From Kineosporia aurantiaca JCM 3230 (GTDB taxonomy: Bacteria; Actinomycetota; Actinomycetes; Actinomycetales; Kineosporiaceae), in NCBI GenBank assembly GCA_000719025.1, contig JODP01000006.1, positions 1-64,000 of the forward strand: a stretch of DNA of 64,000 nt, written 5' to 3'. This document shows, piece by piece, positions 16,301 to 24,954 of this stretch (position 1 is the stretch's first letter; every line of letters starts with the position of its first letter). The notes under the pieces were generated by a model, which worked only from the letters and a program-made list of their open reading frames with translations, had not been told where the DNA came from and ran no database searches. A program made the position numbers and the translations under genes.

Positions 16301-16352
16301 GCTCCACATACCCGGCTCGGCGCTCCGCACAGCTGGCTCGGCGCTCCGCGCG
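16290..16352 (+). repeat. three 21-bp direct repeats
   Basis: Three adjoining 21-base units share the core GGCTCGGCGCTCCGC (the first has GGCTCAGCGCTCCAC). The first unit is also the right arm of the terminator, so terminator sequence appears to have been amplified. The array ends 11 bases before the stop of the convergent VWA gene. Confidence 0.75.
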
Positions 16353-16363
16353 GTGTCTCGCGA

Positions 16364-17650
16364 TCACTCGATCCGCACCGCCGTCGCCCACTCCGGTGGC
16401 CGTCGGGGCCGCCAGCGCCCGTGTTGGTCCAGAACTGGCGCGGGCCCGAAAACACCGACCACCACCGGTATCCGCGGCGGCGTCTTCGGCCAGCGGGTGT
16501 GGCCGTCGGTCAGCACGACCAGAACGTCCGGAGCCGGCCGGGCAGCCAGTGCCCGCTGCATGCCCGCTTCGAGATCGGTGCCGCCGCCCCCGGCCAGGAC
16601 GATGTCGCGGGCGGAGGCCACCTCCTGAACCGTCTGGACGGCGCTGTCGCAGCTGTACACCGTGACCCGCTGCCCGCCGGCGGCCCGGATCACCGCGGCG
16701 GTCTCGGCCAGGGCGGCGCCCAGTTCGCTGTCGCTGACCGAACCGGAGGTGTCGATCACGACCGCCACGCGCGGGGCCGCCTTGGTCAGCGCGGGCAGGG
16801 CCACGGTGCCGCCCAGGGCGGCCGACCGGCGGCTGGGCCGGGCAAACGTGTGATCGCCCGAGCCTGCGCCCGCACCCATCGCCACCCGCACCGCGCCCCG
16901 CAGAAGCCGACTCCAGTCCAGGGTGGGCCGCCCCACCTCATCGGCCCAGCGTCTCCAGTGGCCCGCGGTGTCGCCCTGCCCCCGCTTGATCTGTTCGGCT
17001 GTGCGGATCCGGATCACCTCCGCCTGCGCCGACGAGAGCGGTCGGGCCTCGCCCGGGCCGAGATCCCAGGGGGCGTCCCCGCCCCGCGCCCCGGAACCGC
17101 AGTCCAGCCACACCTTGTGTCCCTCGACCATCGTGGCGGGCAGCTCGCGCAGGTAGGTCTCGAAGATCTGTCCGTCGTCGAGCATGAAGGTCCGGGGCCG
17201 GACACTGCCCTGGGGCAGCGCGATGTCGTCGCCGACCTGCGCGTCGTCGTTGAGCTCGCAGTCCATCGCCAGATTCATCCGCAGGCGCTCCAGGTCGGGC
17301 TGCTCGGCATCGAGCCAGGATCCGCCGGCCATCTGCCGGGCGTGCACCACGCCCGGGTCCTGCGATCCGTGGCCGGAGACCGACCGGTCCCAGAGCCGGT
17401 CGGCCCGGGCGTGGTGGTCGCGCAGCAGATGCCCGACCTCGTGGAGCCAGGCGCCGGCCAGCTCACCCACCGAGCAGGCGGCCACGAAGGACGGGGAGAC
17501 GTAGCACCGCCAGTACCGGTCCACCGCCATGGTCGGTACCTGGTAGGTAGGGACGATGGTCATCGCCCAGAGCGCACCGGCCAGGTAGGGGTGGGACCGG
17601 GTGGCCAAAAGCCGCCCGGCCAGAAGCTTGTGCTCGTCGAGGTCGATCAC
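16364..17650 (-). CDS. VWA-containing putative metallopeptidase of a MoxR operon
   Basis: 428 residues from the GTG at 17650, supported by CAGGAG upstream and a four-base overlap with the MoxR stop. The N-terminal part contains HEVGHLLRDHHARADRL, an HExxH zinc-protease signature, at about residues 70-86. The C-terminal part from about residue 285 is a von Willebrand A domain with the MIDAS motif DTSGS, the GGGTDLEAG threonine loop and VVLTDGHTRWP. The combination matches DUF2201-type VWA proteins. With the MoxR ATPase it should form a chaperone-like module that remodels or activates a partner. Confidence 0.85.
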   Translation of the reverse strand: MIDLDEHKLLAGRLLATRSHPYLAGALWAMTIVPTYQVPTMAVDRYWRCYVSPSFVAACSVGELAGAWLHEVGHLLRDHHARADRLWDRSVSGHGSQDPGVVHARQMAGGSWLDAEQPDLERLRMNLAMDCELNDDAQVGDDIALPQGSVRPRTFMLDDGQIFETYLRELPATMVEGHKVWLDCGSGARGGDAPWDLGPGEARPLSSAQAEVIRIRTAEQIKRGQGDTAGHWRRWADEVGRPTLDWSRLLRGAVRVAMGAGAGSGDHTFARPSRRSAALGGTVALPALTKAAPRVAVVIDTSGSVSDSELGAALAETAAVIRAAGGQRVTVYSCDSAVQTVQEVASARDIVLAGGGGTDLEAGMQRALAARPAPDVLVVLTDGHTRWPKTPPRIPVVVGVFGPAPVLDQHGRWRPRRPPEWATAVRIE

Positions 17651-18858
17651 GCGGCGCTCTCCTGGGGACGGGTCAGCTCCAGGATCCCGGGCAGGTCGGC
17701 CAGGCCCCTCATCTGCGTCAGCTCCACCGGCGCCGGCCACTGCGGGTCCCGCAGCACCGCCAGCTGCCCGGCACTGCCGGCGACGATGTCGATCGGGGCC
17801 GACCCGGCGACCCGGTCCAGCACGCGCCAGGCCGTGATCCAGCGCTCCGGTGTCAGCTGCCGGGTAACCGCGTCCACCACGGACTGAAGGACCGCCTGGA
17901 CCCGGTCCCCCCGTTCGGGCACCACAAACGTCCCCCATTGACGCAGCACGTCTTCGGGGTCCGGCAGATCCTCCCGGTCCAGGTAGGCCAGCAGTTCCAG
18001 GGCGGCACCGTCTCCGACGGCCCCCCGCAGCGCGATCGCCAGCGCCTCGTGCTCCACGGCGCCGGCATACCCGAAGGCCAGCAGGCGCAGAGCCATGTCC
18101 CAGGTGCGGGGGGACGGCCAGGCGCCACCCCGGCGCGCATCGTCCTTCGGCAGGCGGTGGGTGTAGTCCGGGCGCGCCGTCAGGAATCCCGTCACCGCGC
18201 GGCGCGCCCGTGCCACCGCCGCTTTCAGCTGATCCCCCTGCAACCGCGGCGGAAGGGAATGCGGCCAGCAGCCGCCCAGTCCCGACACCACCGTCGACGG
18301 GTCGTGCCGCCAGGGCAGATGGACGAACCGGTTGGCCAGGGGCGCGGTCAGCGACCAGCCGTTGGCCGCCGAGTCGGGTGGATTGGCGGCCGCCACGATG
18401 CGCACGGACGCGGGCAGGGCCAGGCTGCCCACCCGCCGTTCCAGCACGACGCGCAGCAGAGCAGCCTGGACGGCCGGCGTCGCTGATGAGAGTTCGTCCA
18501 AAAACAGCAGTCCACCGGTGTTTTGCTGGCGCAGGCGGACGGCCCAGTCCGGCGGCGCCATCGGCACGCCGTCCCGGGCCGGGTCGGTGCCCAGGATGGG
18601 CAGGCCGTTGAAGTCGGTGGGGTCATGGACGCTGGCCACCACGGTCTCCAGGCGCAGGCCGAGGTCCACAGCCAGGCGCTCCAGGGTTGCGGTCTTCCCG
18701 ATTCCGGGTGCGCCCCAGAGCAGAACGGGAAGGTCGGCCTGGACGGCCAGGGCCAGGGCGCTGAGATAGGGATCGCTGCCCGGCTTCGTCCTCGTGTCCT
18801 GCAGGAGACGGATGAGCTCGGAGGCGTACTGCTGGGAAGGGTTCACAGGATTCACCAT
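17647..18858 (-). CDS. MoxR-type AAA+ ATPase
   Basis: 403 residues. Walker A is LLWGAPGIGKT, Walker B is LLFLDELSSA, and sensor 1 is VRIVAAANPP followed by the arginine-finger region ANRFVHLPW. The C-terminal lid is helical. MoxR ATPases pair with VWA proteins to insert metals or cofactors or to remodel complexes. The start lies inside the last seven bases of the upstream gene and the stop overlaps the VWA start, so the three genes form one tightly coupled operon. Confidence 0.92.
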   Translation of the reverse strand: MVNPVNPSQQYASELIRLLQDTRTKPGSDPYLSALALAVQADLPVLLWGAPGIGKTATLERLAVDLGLRLETVVASVHDPTDFNGLPILGTDPARDGVPMAPPDWAVRLRQQNTGGLLFLDELSSATPAVQAALLRVVLERRVGSLALPASVRIVAAANPPDSAANGWSLTAPLANRFVHLPWRHDPSTVVSGLGGCWPHSLPPRLQGDQLKAAVARARRAVTGFLTARPDYTHRLPKDDARRGGAWPSPRTWDMALRLLAFGYAGAVEHEALAIALRGAVGDGAALELLAYLDREDLPDPEDVLRQWGTFVVPERGDRVQAVLQSVVDAVTRQLTPERWITAWRVLDRVAGSAPIDIVAGSAGQLAVLRDPQWPAPVELTQMRGLADLPGILELTRPQESAA

Positions 18859-20159
18859 GGATAGATTTCGGTTTCGGCTGAGGCTCCCTTCCGCTGACGT
18901 CGCGATGGGAGGTAAGCACCGGTCAGAGGTTTGGAGTTACGGCGGCCCCGGCCGGCGAACGGCATCGGCGGCCGGGGCGGCCTACGCCTGAGCACCGGCA
19001 AGGTCGTCCTGCCGGTCAGGGCCGAGCGATAGCGCTCGTGTGCTTCGAAGCGGGCCTTCAGGGCAGTCTGCCCGCGGTCCAGGTCGGCGATGGCCTGGTA
19101 GCAGCCGGCCGCAGGAGCGCCGATCCGGACCAGGAACTGCTCCGCGTCGGCCTGCTGGCCGTCATGGTCCGGGGCTATCCACCGGCCGTCTTCGCGGCGT
19201 ATCCGGTGAAGTGCTCCCTGACAACGAATCTCGATTCCATCGGAAGCAGGCGCTTTCGGTGTAGTGCCACCGACCAGCGGATGCAATTCCTCGGCGGTGG
19301 CCAACCCCAGGCGGAGCACTTCGTGGTCGAACGATCTGCACCACGCCGGTCGCGGCATGACCGGCAGTCCCGCAGCCTCATCGGAACTGATGACGTACGC
19401 GTCGACTCCCGAGGCGTACGAGCCATTCGCGAGGCCAGGCGCCAGAACGATCGCCCGGCCGCCACCGGGCCGGAAAGCCACGACCGACGAATCGCCGAAC
19501 AGACGGCGCTTCTCGCTCACCAGCCCGGGAAGATTGACCGGCAACCTCCGCAGAAGTTCACGATCGCTGGGCGGGTATCGCAGATGCACTCCGGTCATCC
19601 GCCACGCCTCGGCGAAATCCCCGGCATCCTGAGCTTGCGTGATCGGTGTGGAAGTTGGCTGCAGAGGCGGTGATTCGGAGGCGTTCCAGAGATGACGATG
19701 ATGGACGATCCGCCACTGGGCGGCCCGTCGGCCCACCGGCGGACGTTCGAGGAGATCGAGGACGACCCGCTCGCCCGCCGCCCAAGGGGCACCCGGTGTG
19801 CTGATGGCCAGGGCGGAACCGTCCGGGTACTGGGCCAGGGAAAGGAGCAGATCCTTCTGTGGCCCGCCGGCCGGCAGACTGCGCGGCAGATGCCAGCGCA
19901 GCAGGTCAGGCGCGAAATGCTGCAGATCGCCGACCATTTGCTCGGTGACGGCGGGGCCGTGACGGCGGCGCACGTCGCCCACGTCGATCCGCACATCGAC
20001 GGCGGCGGCTTCGCAGGCTGCGCGCCAGTTTCCGCGTTGGCGGTGTTCGGTGGCAGCCTGGCGCAGCGCGGCCGGGACACCCGCCTGGCGGGCTCTCAGA
20101 AGGGCTGCTGCCCAATGTGGATCGAGGATCGCGGAACCAGCCGCGCCCTGCTCGCTCAT
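18852..20159 (-). CDS. hypothetical protein, first gene of the MoxR/VWA operon
   Basis: 435 residues with no recognised domain. The N-terminus is arginine-rich and helical (HWAAALLRARQAGVPAALRQ). The middle is beta-rich with many tryptophans (WRIVHHRHLWNASES, WRMTGVHLRYPPSDREL), and the last 40 residues are very basic and proline-rich. It overlaps the MoxR gene by seven bases. In MoxR operons the upstream partner is often the client or a scaffold, and that is the best guess here. The start has no obvious ribosome site and could be leaderless. Confidence 0.7.
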   Translation of the reverse strand: MSEQGAAGSAILDPHWAAALLRARQAGVPAALRQAATEHRQRGNWRAACEAAAVDVRIDVGDVRRRHGPAVTEQMVGDLQHFAPDLLRWHLPRSLPAGGPQKDLLLSLAQYPDGSALAISTPGAPWAAGERVVLDLLERPPVGRRAAQWRIVHHRHLWNASESPPLQPTSTPITQAQDAGDFAEAWRMTGVHLRYPPSDRELLRRLPVNLPGLVSEKRRLFGDSSVVAFRPGGGRAIVLAPGLANGSYASGVDAYVISSDEAAGLPVMPRPAWCRSFDHEVLRLGLATAEELHPLVGGTTPKAPASDGIEIRCQGALHRIRREDGRWIAPDHDGQQADAEQFLVRIGAPAAGCYQAIADLDRGQTALKARFEAHERYRSALTGRTTLPVLRRRPPRPPMPFAGRGRRNSKPLTGAYLPSRRQRKGASAETEIYPW

Positions 20160-20204
20160 CGAGCGGAGGTGTTCTCGGCAATCACGAGAGAAAGGGTCAC
20201 GGGT

Positions 20205-20347
20205 GAATCATGAACCCTGACCGCTCGCCGGTGCAACCCCGGCGGTAGTGCCTGCTGTACCTCACACCGGGCAGCAGGTGGGATGGGAAGCCGCCGGGCT
20301 GATTCGTAAATTGGGATCTGCACCCCTCAACGAGGGTGTTTTCTCTT
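20205..20347 (+). ncRNA. structured leader with attenuator-type terminator (candidate riboswitch)
   Basis: Nested perfect helices are visible: GAATCA (20205-20210) with TGATTC (20300-20305), CCCGGCGG (20238-20245) with CCGCCGGG (20291-20298), and CCTGCTG (20251-20257) with CAGCAGG (20272-20278). A competing hairpin CGCCGG (20226-20231) with CCGGCG (20239-20244) shares one arm. It is followed by a short stem (CACCCCTC / GAGGGTG, 20321-20337) and TTTTCTCTT, an intrinsic terminator just before the hydrolase ATG at 20369. An aptamer-like fold plus terminator suggests ligand-controlled attenuation. It does not match any riboswitch consensus I can recall with confidence. Confidence 0.55.
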
Positions 20348-20368
20348 ACGGATGAGGAGAGAACGACC

Positions 20369-21616
20369 ATGGCTGGCGGACTTTCACACTTCAGGGCATC
20401 GCGAGCGGTGTCGATCGGGATCGTTTCGGCCGCGCTGCTGGTACCGGCGGCGGCGATCCCGGCCGCGTTCGCCGCGAGCCCCAGCCACTCGGCGGCCGCC
20501 CCCGCGGCGGCTGCGGGCTGGGAAGGCATTACCCGCAAGGCGGTGTCGATCGACCTGGGTAAAGGATGGACGTCCAAGGGCGAGCTGACCTATCCCACCG
20601 GCGCCACCCAGCCCCTGCCGGTACTGGTCCTGATCCACGGCAGCGGTCACAACGACATGAACGAGACGCTGTCCGAGGACGGCAAGTCGGAGTTCGTGCC
20701 GATCGCCCAGGCCGCGGCCCGGGCCGGTTATGCGGTCATGCGTTTCAACAAGCGGGGCGTCGTCGACGTCGGCCCGGTGCTGACCAAGGACCAGTCCCAG
20801 CTGGACCCGCCCAAGCCTTTCCAGCAGATCATGAAGGACGCGGCGACCGTCGTCCGGTTAACCGCCAAGTCCCCCGTGGTCGACCCGAAGCGGATCTTCC
20901 TGCTCGGGCACAGCGAGGGCACCGTGGTGGCCAGCAACCTGGCCGCCAGCCCGGCGAAGTACCGGATCGCCAAGCCGGCCGGGGTGATCACCATGGGACT
21001 GGTCGGCCTGCCGATCAAGACCGAGGTCGGCTATCAGCTGTACGGACGCCAGATGGACCAGTTCCATGAGGAGTTCGACAACGATCGCAACGGCGTCCTG
21101 ACTCTCGCCGAGGCCCGCGGCGGCCTGGTCGGGCAGCAGGCCGACGTGGCCACCGAGCTGCGCACCACCCTGTTCGGCGCCAAGAAGCCCGAGAAGAAGC
21201 TGAACCCGGCTCTGGACCGCAACCACGACGGCAAGCTGTCGATCGACACCGAGGTCGGGCCGGCGCTTCGGAAGGCGGCCAAGCTGAACCAGTTCCCGAA
21301 CGTGCCCGGTCTGACCCCGGAGCAGGTCCGCTGGTCCAAGGACATCATGAAGTACCCGAACGTCACCCAGGCACTGCCCCGGTTCAACGGCCCGACCCTG
21401 CTGCTGAACGGGGACAACGATTCCCAGACCCTGGTCCGGGGCGCCTACCTGGCCGATGCCGCCATTGCCGCCGCCGGCCGTAAGGACCACACGCTCAAGG
21501 TCTACCCGGGCGTTGGGCACACGATGAACCAGACCGCCCGGTTCGTTGGCGGGTACGACGAGCCCGACCCCAAGGTGCTGAACGACATCCAGAGCTGGCT
21601 GGCCAAGCACCGCTGA
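20369..21616 (+). CDS. secreted alpha/beta hydrolase with inserted EF-hand pair
   Basis: 415 residues from the ATG at 20369 (GAGGAGAG upstream). The signal peptide covers about residues 1-36. The hydrolase core shows LIHGSGHNDM, the nucleophile elbow FLLGHSEGTV and the C-terminal PGVGHTMNQ histidine. Between the elbow and the histidine lie two calcium-binding loops, DNDRNGVLTLAE and DRNHDGKLSIDT, each with D/N at loop positions 1, 3 and 5 and Gly at 6. An EF-hand cap inside a BAAT/dienelactone-type hydrolase is uncommon and implies calcium-stabilised or calcium-gated activity outside the cell. Expression is probably set by the leader at 20205-20347. Confidence 0.88.
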   Translation: MAGGLSHFRASRAVSIGIVSAALLVPAAAIPAAFAASPSHSAAAPAAAAGWEGITRKAVSIDLGKGWTSKGELTYPTGATQPLPVLVLIHGSGHNDMNETLSEDGKSEFVPIAQAAARAGYAVMRFNKRGVVDVGPVLTKDQSQLDPPKPFQQIMKDAATVVRLTAKSPVVDPKRIFLLGHSEGTVVASNLAASPAKYRIAKPAGVITMGLVGLPIKTEVGYQLYGRQMDQFHEEFDNDRNGVLTLAEARGGLVGQQADVATELRTTLFGAKKPEKKLNPALDRNHDGKLSIDTEVGPALRKAAKLNQFPNVPGLTPEQVRWSKDIMKYPNVTQALPRFNGPTLLLNGDNDSQTLVRGAYLADAAIAAAGRKDHTLKVYPGVGHTMNQTARFVGGYDEPDPKVLNDIQSWLAKHR

Positions 21617-21626
21617 TCCGTTGCTT

Positions 21627-21669
21627 CACGACGACGCCCGGTCCTCCGAGAGGGCCGGGCCTCGTCGTG
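21627..21669 (+). terminator. long hairpin terminator after the hydrolase gene
   Basis: Arms from CACGACGACGCCCGG to CCGGGCCTCGTCGTG, nearly perfect over about 18 bp, begin 11 bases after the stop at 21616. This is a strong intrinsic terminator although no T-run follows. Confidence 0.85.
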
Positions 21670-22459
21670 GTTGGCGTTCCTCGCCGAGCGCCTCCCCAAG
21701 CCGCAGCTGGACCGCGTCCACCATCTGGATCCTCGGCGGCCGGAACGGCCGGGTCACCTCGGCCGCAGCCCGAAACCGGTCGCGCGGGATCAGGGACGGC
21801 CAGAGGCGCTCCAGGGGCCGCCTCGGCCGCCTCATGCCGTGGTGGACCCGGGCTCCGATCTTCGTGCGGTCCAGCTGCGCCTCGAACCGCGGTCGATCAG
21901 ATGGCTGCGAGCCCGGCGGACCGGGCGGCCCAGCGCGTCCTGCCCGTGGCCGCAGTCCCGATGTTCGGCGTGAGGGCCCGTTCGGGAACCACACCGCCTC
22001 CAAGTCGGGCAACCTTCCCGCTGATCTTCAGCCGCTCACCGTCGTCCTTGATCGACCGCTTGCCGACGCAGAGGACGTCCCCCCTGTCCTGATCGAACCG
22101 GCCGATCGCCGCGGGCTCGTCCGTGTCCCTGGTCTCACCGGTAGGGCTGGCAGCCCCCTGGTCCATCCGTTAAAGACCCAGGTCAGGACCGGTTCTGTGG
22201 GGGTAAATGCGAAGGACGGACGCCGGTCGGCCCGGAGGATGAGTCAGGGTAAATCGGGTCCATCGGCACGAAACGGCCGACCTTTGCTCGGTGGCCGTCG
22301 GTGGGGTGAGGGGCCGTCGCCGTACCAGGTTCCTGGAATTTTCGGAACTCGGCCCGGCGCGTTGCGTCCACGCGGAGTAGTCGTCTATGGCAATGTAGGC
22401 TGCGTTTGGAGCAGTGGTGATCCGTCATCACGCCGCACAGAGTCGTCTTGGGAGAGCAC
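21670..22459. other. 790-base gap, possible gene remnant on the minus strand
   Basis: No complete gene is convincing. The minus-strand frame ending at 21626 contains a basic, plausible-looking stretch (residues such as RTKIGARVHHGMRRPRRPLE, about 21700-21890), but it has no clear start, overlaps the terminator and matches nothing I recognise. The long plus-strand open frame here has the composition of an antisense shadow. The last 200 bases should hold the cspA promoter and its untranslated leader. Confidence 0.4.
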
Positions 22460-22663
22460 ATGGCAACCGGAACCGTCAAATGGTTCAACTCCGAAAAGGG
22501 TTTCGGATTCATCGAGCAGGATGGTGGGGGCCCGGACGTCTTCGCGCACTACTCCAACATCGCGGCTCAGGGCTACCGGGAGCTCCAGGAGGGGCAGAAG
22601 GTGAGCTTTGAGATCACTCAGGGCCAGAAGGGCCCGCAGGCGGAGAACATCGTTCCCGCCTGA
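22460..22663 (+). CDS. cspA: cold-shock protein, CspA family
   Basis: 67 residues, full length. It carries TGTVKWFNSEKGFGFIEQD (RNP1, KGFGFI) and DVFAHYSNI (RNP2, VFAHY), the single-stranded nucleic-acid-binding surface of the OB fold, and ends QAENIVPA. It acts as an RNA chaperone or transcription antiterminator in cold shock or general growth. The ATG is preceded by GGGAGAG. A strong hairpin follows. Confidence 0.97.
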   Translation: MATGTVKWFNSEKGFGFIEQDGGGPDVFAHYSNIAAQGYRELQEGQKVSFEITQGQKGPQAENIVPA

Positions 22664-22695
22664 GTGCATGAAGCCAAGTAGGGGTTAGACAGCAC

Positions 22696-22733
22696 GCCGA
22701 GGAGGTGACGGGTCTTCCCGTCGCCTCCTCGGC
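22696..22733 (+). terminator. cspA terminator hairpin
   Basis: The arms GCCGAGGAGG-T-GACGGG and CCCGTC-G-CCTCCTCGGC enclose a TCTT loop, about 35 bases after the cspA stop. It has very high predicted stability. Confidence 0.88.
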
Positions 22734-22853
22734 TGTGTTGGCTCCACCCGGTCACGGGCCGGTCGATCCGCGGACGACCAGGTCGGTGGCCCGTTCCATC
22801 TGCGGGGCCCACCGAGATCCACCGCGCCTATCGCTGCGCCGTTATGGTTCGGT

Positions 22854-23567
22854 GTGCCCGAAACGCAACCTCTCGAGGGCCCGTCAGCCCCCGAGCGCCC
22901 CGAGCGCCCGGTCCGCCACCACGTCCGGCTGCGGGCCGCCCTGCTCGTGGCCTGGCTGATCGCAGCGCCTCTGGTCGTCCTGCTGGGGGAACGCGAATCC
23001 TCGTTCTCGGGCCTGGACCACGATCTGGTTACGCACGCGGTGTCGAGCGTGGCGATTGCCGGCGAAGGACTGTCCGCGGGCGAGACCGGCAGCGCCATCC
23101 AGACGGTGCACTGGCGCGACGGATTCATCCGACGATTCGCCGAGGTCCGGGTCGAGGTGCCGGATCCGGACGCAGACTCGGTCTCAAGCGTGGACAAGCC
23201 CACGTTCAGCACCCTGCAGGCCCGCGACGCCGGTGGGTACCTGGCCGAACAGCATCAGGTCACCGTGACGCGGACCCATGATCTGAGCTCGTTCGGGGAC
23301 GTGGCCGGCTGGCGGATACCGATGCCCCTGGCGCTGTTCTTCGTCTTCGCCGGGCTGCTGGCCCTGATCATGCTCACCACCGGGCCGCCGCCGTGGCGGG
23401 CCACGCGCTGGGCCTGGTTCTGGTTCTCGCTGATCCCCGTAGTGGGAACGCCCGCTTACCTGCTCCTGGGCGGCCCGCTCCCGCTCGTCCCGGCGCCGCG
23501 CCCCGGGCGACGCCCGGTGGCCGGCGGCCTGGCGTTCATCGCCTATCTGTGCCTGAGCCACTGGTGA
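22854..23567 (+). CDS. membrane protein, Rv1733c-like layout
   Basis: 237 residues from a GTG. The cytoplasmic N-terminus is proline-rich, followed by a membrane helix (LRAALLVAWLIAAPLVVLL), an extracytoplasmic domain of about 110 residues (WRDGFIRRFAEVRVEVPDPD), then two or three C-terminal helices (PLALFFVFAGLLALIMLTTG). The two-helices-flanking-a-domain plan recalls mycobacterial Rv1733c-type proteins but the similarity is only architectural. Function unknown. Confidence 0.65.
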   Translation: MPETQPLEGPSAPERPERPVRHHVRLRAALLVAWLIAAPLVVLLGERESSFSGLDHDLVTHAVSSVAIAGEGLSAGETGSAIQTVHWRDGFIRRFAEVRVEVPDPDADSVSSVDKPTFSTLQARDAGGYLAEQHQVTVTRTHDLSSFGDVAGWRIPMPLALFFVFAGLLALIMLTTGPPPWRATRWAWFWFSLIPVVGTPAYLLLGGPLPLVPAPRPGRRPVAGGLAFIAYLCLSHW

Positions 23568-23628
23568 CGTCCTTGATCGCTGGGCACGTTGACATGACCA
23601 CTGGCCGGGATGGTCCTAGCCTTGACGG

Positions 23629-24132
23629 GTGAGTGAATCTGTACCTCAGCTCGTCCGCTTGCGGATGCCGACCAAGCCGGGCTACGTCTACCTCCTCCGT
23701 CACGTCGGCCAGCACCTCGACGACTACCCGAACGCAGACCGCCTGGAGACCACCGACGACCGCAAACTCCTCGGCGCGGTCCGACCTGACCTGCTGCTGA
23801 AACAAGCGGGCATCTCCGACCGCCCCCAGGTCCGGATGCGCATCCTCGACCTGAGACGAGCGCGGCGCGGACTCGGCCGGCCCAGCGAGCGGTGGTCAGG
23901 AACCGTGCAGGGAACGCTGAAGGAAGCCGACGACCTGTTCTACGACGCGGCCGCGTCCCTGGCGGATGAGCCGATGGCCAACGCGACGAGCGGCGACACC
24001 CCGTTTCACCGCACGTACCAGTACCTTTGGGGCCAGGATGTGACGCTGCTCCCGGCGGCTGAGCGGTTGCGGTTGTGGGATGCCCATATGGAGTGGCTGC
24101 TAGGACGCATCGCCATCCTGACGCGCCCCTAG
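23629..24132 (+). CDS. hypothetical cytoplasmic protein
   Basis: 167 residues from a GTG. No signal peptide or membrane segment. It has a charged alpha/beta start (KPGYVYLLRHVGQHLDDYPN), an arginine-rich middle (MRILDLRRARRGLGRPSER) and a helical C-terminus (RLRLWDAHMEWLLGRIAIL). No family recognised. A 10-bp inverted repeat lies 40 bases after the stop. Confidence 0.55.
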   Translation: MSESVPQLVRLRMPTKPGYVYLLRHVGQHLDDYPNADRLETTDDRKLLGAVRPDLLLKQAGISDRPQVRMRILDLRRARRGLGRPSERWSGTVQGTLKEADDLFYDAAASLADEPMANATSGDTPFHRTYQYLWGQDVTLLPAAERLRLWDAHMEWLLGRIAILTRP

Positions 24133-24171
24133 TCTCGCCGCTTTACCGATCCCGTGAATTCCGGCGGTTCG

Positions 24172-24207
24172 GAGGTGGGTTGGATCGACCTGGATGCAAC
24201 CCACCTC
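24172..24207 (+). terminator. 10-bp inverted repeat, likely terminator
   Basis: GAGGTGGGTT (24172-24181) is exactly complementary to AACCCACCTC (24198-24207), with a 16-base loop. It is placed to end transcription of the 23629 gene. Confidence 0.65.
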
Positions 24208-24531
24208 TGGCCTTGACGGTCGTCGGTGTTGCCGTCGTCACCGACTCAGGGTTCGACGAACCTGATGTATCCAAAGACTGCGCCATCTGCGGTGTCTGGC
24301 GCTGAATCTGCTGCGAGACACATGATTACCAGGGTGGAGGCGGCGAGGAAGAGCTTCGGCTTCATAAGGTCCTGTGATCGATCACGTGATGAGTCGTGGC
24401 ACTGGAGGGAACCCTACCTCCTGGGGCGGGCGGTGCCTTTCTTACGGCTTGCCGGCTCACATCAAAAGGGCTGCCCGTCAGCAGATCTCAGCCTGCTCGA
24501 GGATCTGCTGCAGGCGCATCCCCGCCGCCCC
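24208..24531. other. intergenic region, no gene seen
   Basis: About 320 bases with no supported coding frame on either strand and no clear repeat. It lies between a terminator and the 3' end of the convergent DUF1330 gene. Confidence 0.5.
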
Positions 24532-24855
24532 CTACCCGGCCAGGATGTCAGGAGCTACGTGCGGAAGGGTGACTCCCTCGACGAGGATCACCGAGCCCGT
24601 GCTGTTACGCAGCCGCAGCGGAAGGATCTCCTGGTAGGCGGGGGAGTCGTACCAGGCGCGAGCCGCGGCCAGGTCCGGGAACGAGACGAGGATCGCGTGG
24701 CCCGGCCAGGAACCCTCGAGCACCTGGGCCCGGGCGCCGTGGATCAGGAACTGGCCGCCGAACGGTTCCAGCGTGGCATCGATGCGGTGCAGGTACTGGA
24801 CGATCTCGTCGTTCAGGTCGACGTCGGTCAGATGGGCGACGGCGTATGCGGTCAT
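24532..24855 (-). CDS. DUF1330 domain protein
   Basis: 107 residues, the full family length. It shows the ferredoxin-like strands YAVAHLTDVDLNDEIVQYLH and GGQFLIHGARAQVLEG, followed by GHAILVSFPDLAAARAWYDS and PAYQEILPLRL, the order typical of DUF1330. These dimeric alpha-beta-barrel proteins resemble small monooxygenases, but no reaction is established. Monocistronic, minus strand. Confidence 0.88.
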   Translation of the reverse strand: MTAYAVAHLTDVDLNDEIVQYLHRIDATLEPFGGQFLIHGARAQVLEGSWPGHAILVSFPDLAAARAWYDSPAYQEILPLRLRNSTGSVILVEGVTLPHVAPDILAG

Positions 24856-24954
24856 GGCTCGACGTTAGGTCGGGTTCCGGCGTTCTGGCGATGACCTCCC
24901 AGGTCAGGCCGAGACCGCCCAAGAGTGTCGGTGGCCTCTGTCAGGCTCCCGGTC

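Noticed and set aside
20205..20305. cobalamin riboswitch
   Set aside because: GGTGCAACCCC resembles part of it, but the conserved B12 box and the following core are absent.
21621..22604. 327-aa plus-strand open frame
   Set aside because: Arg/Ser/Pro-rich with no domain, overlaps the terminator and cspA in another frame; it is a high-GC shadow frame.
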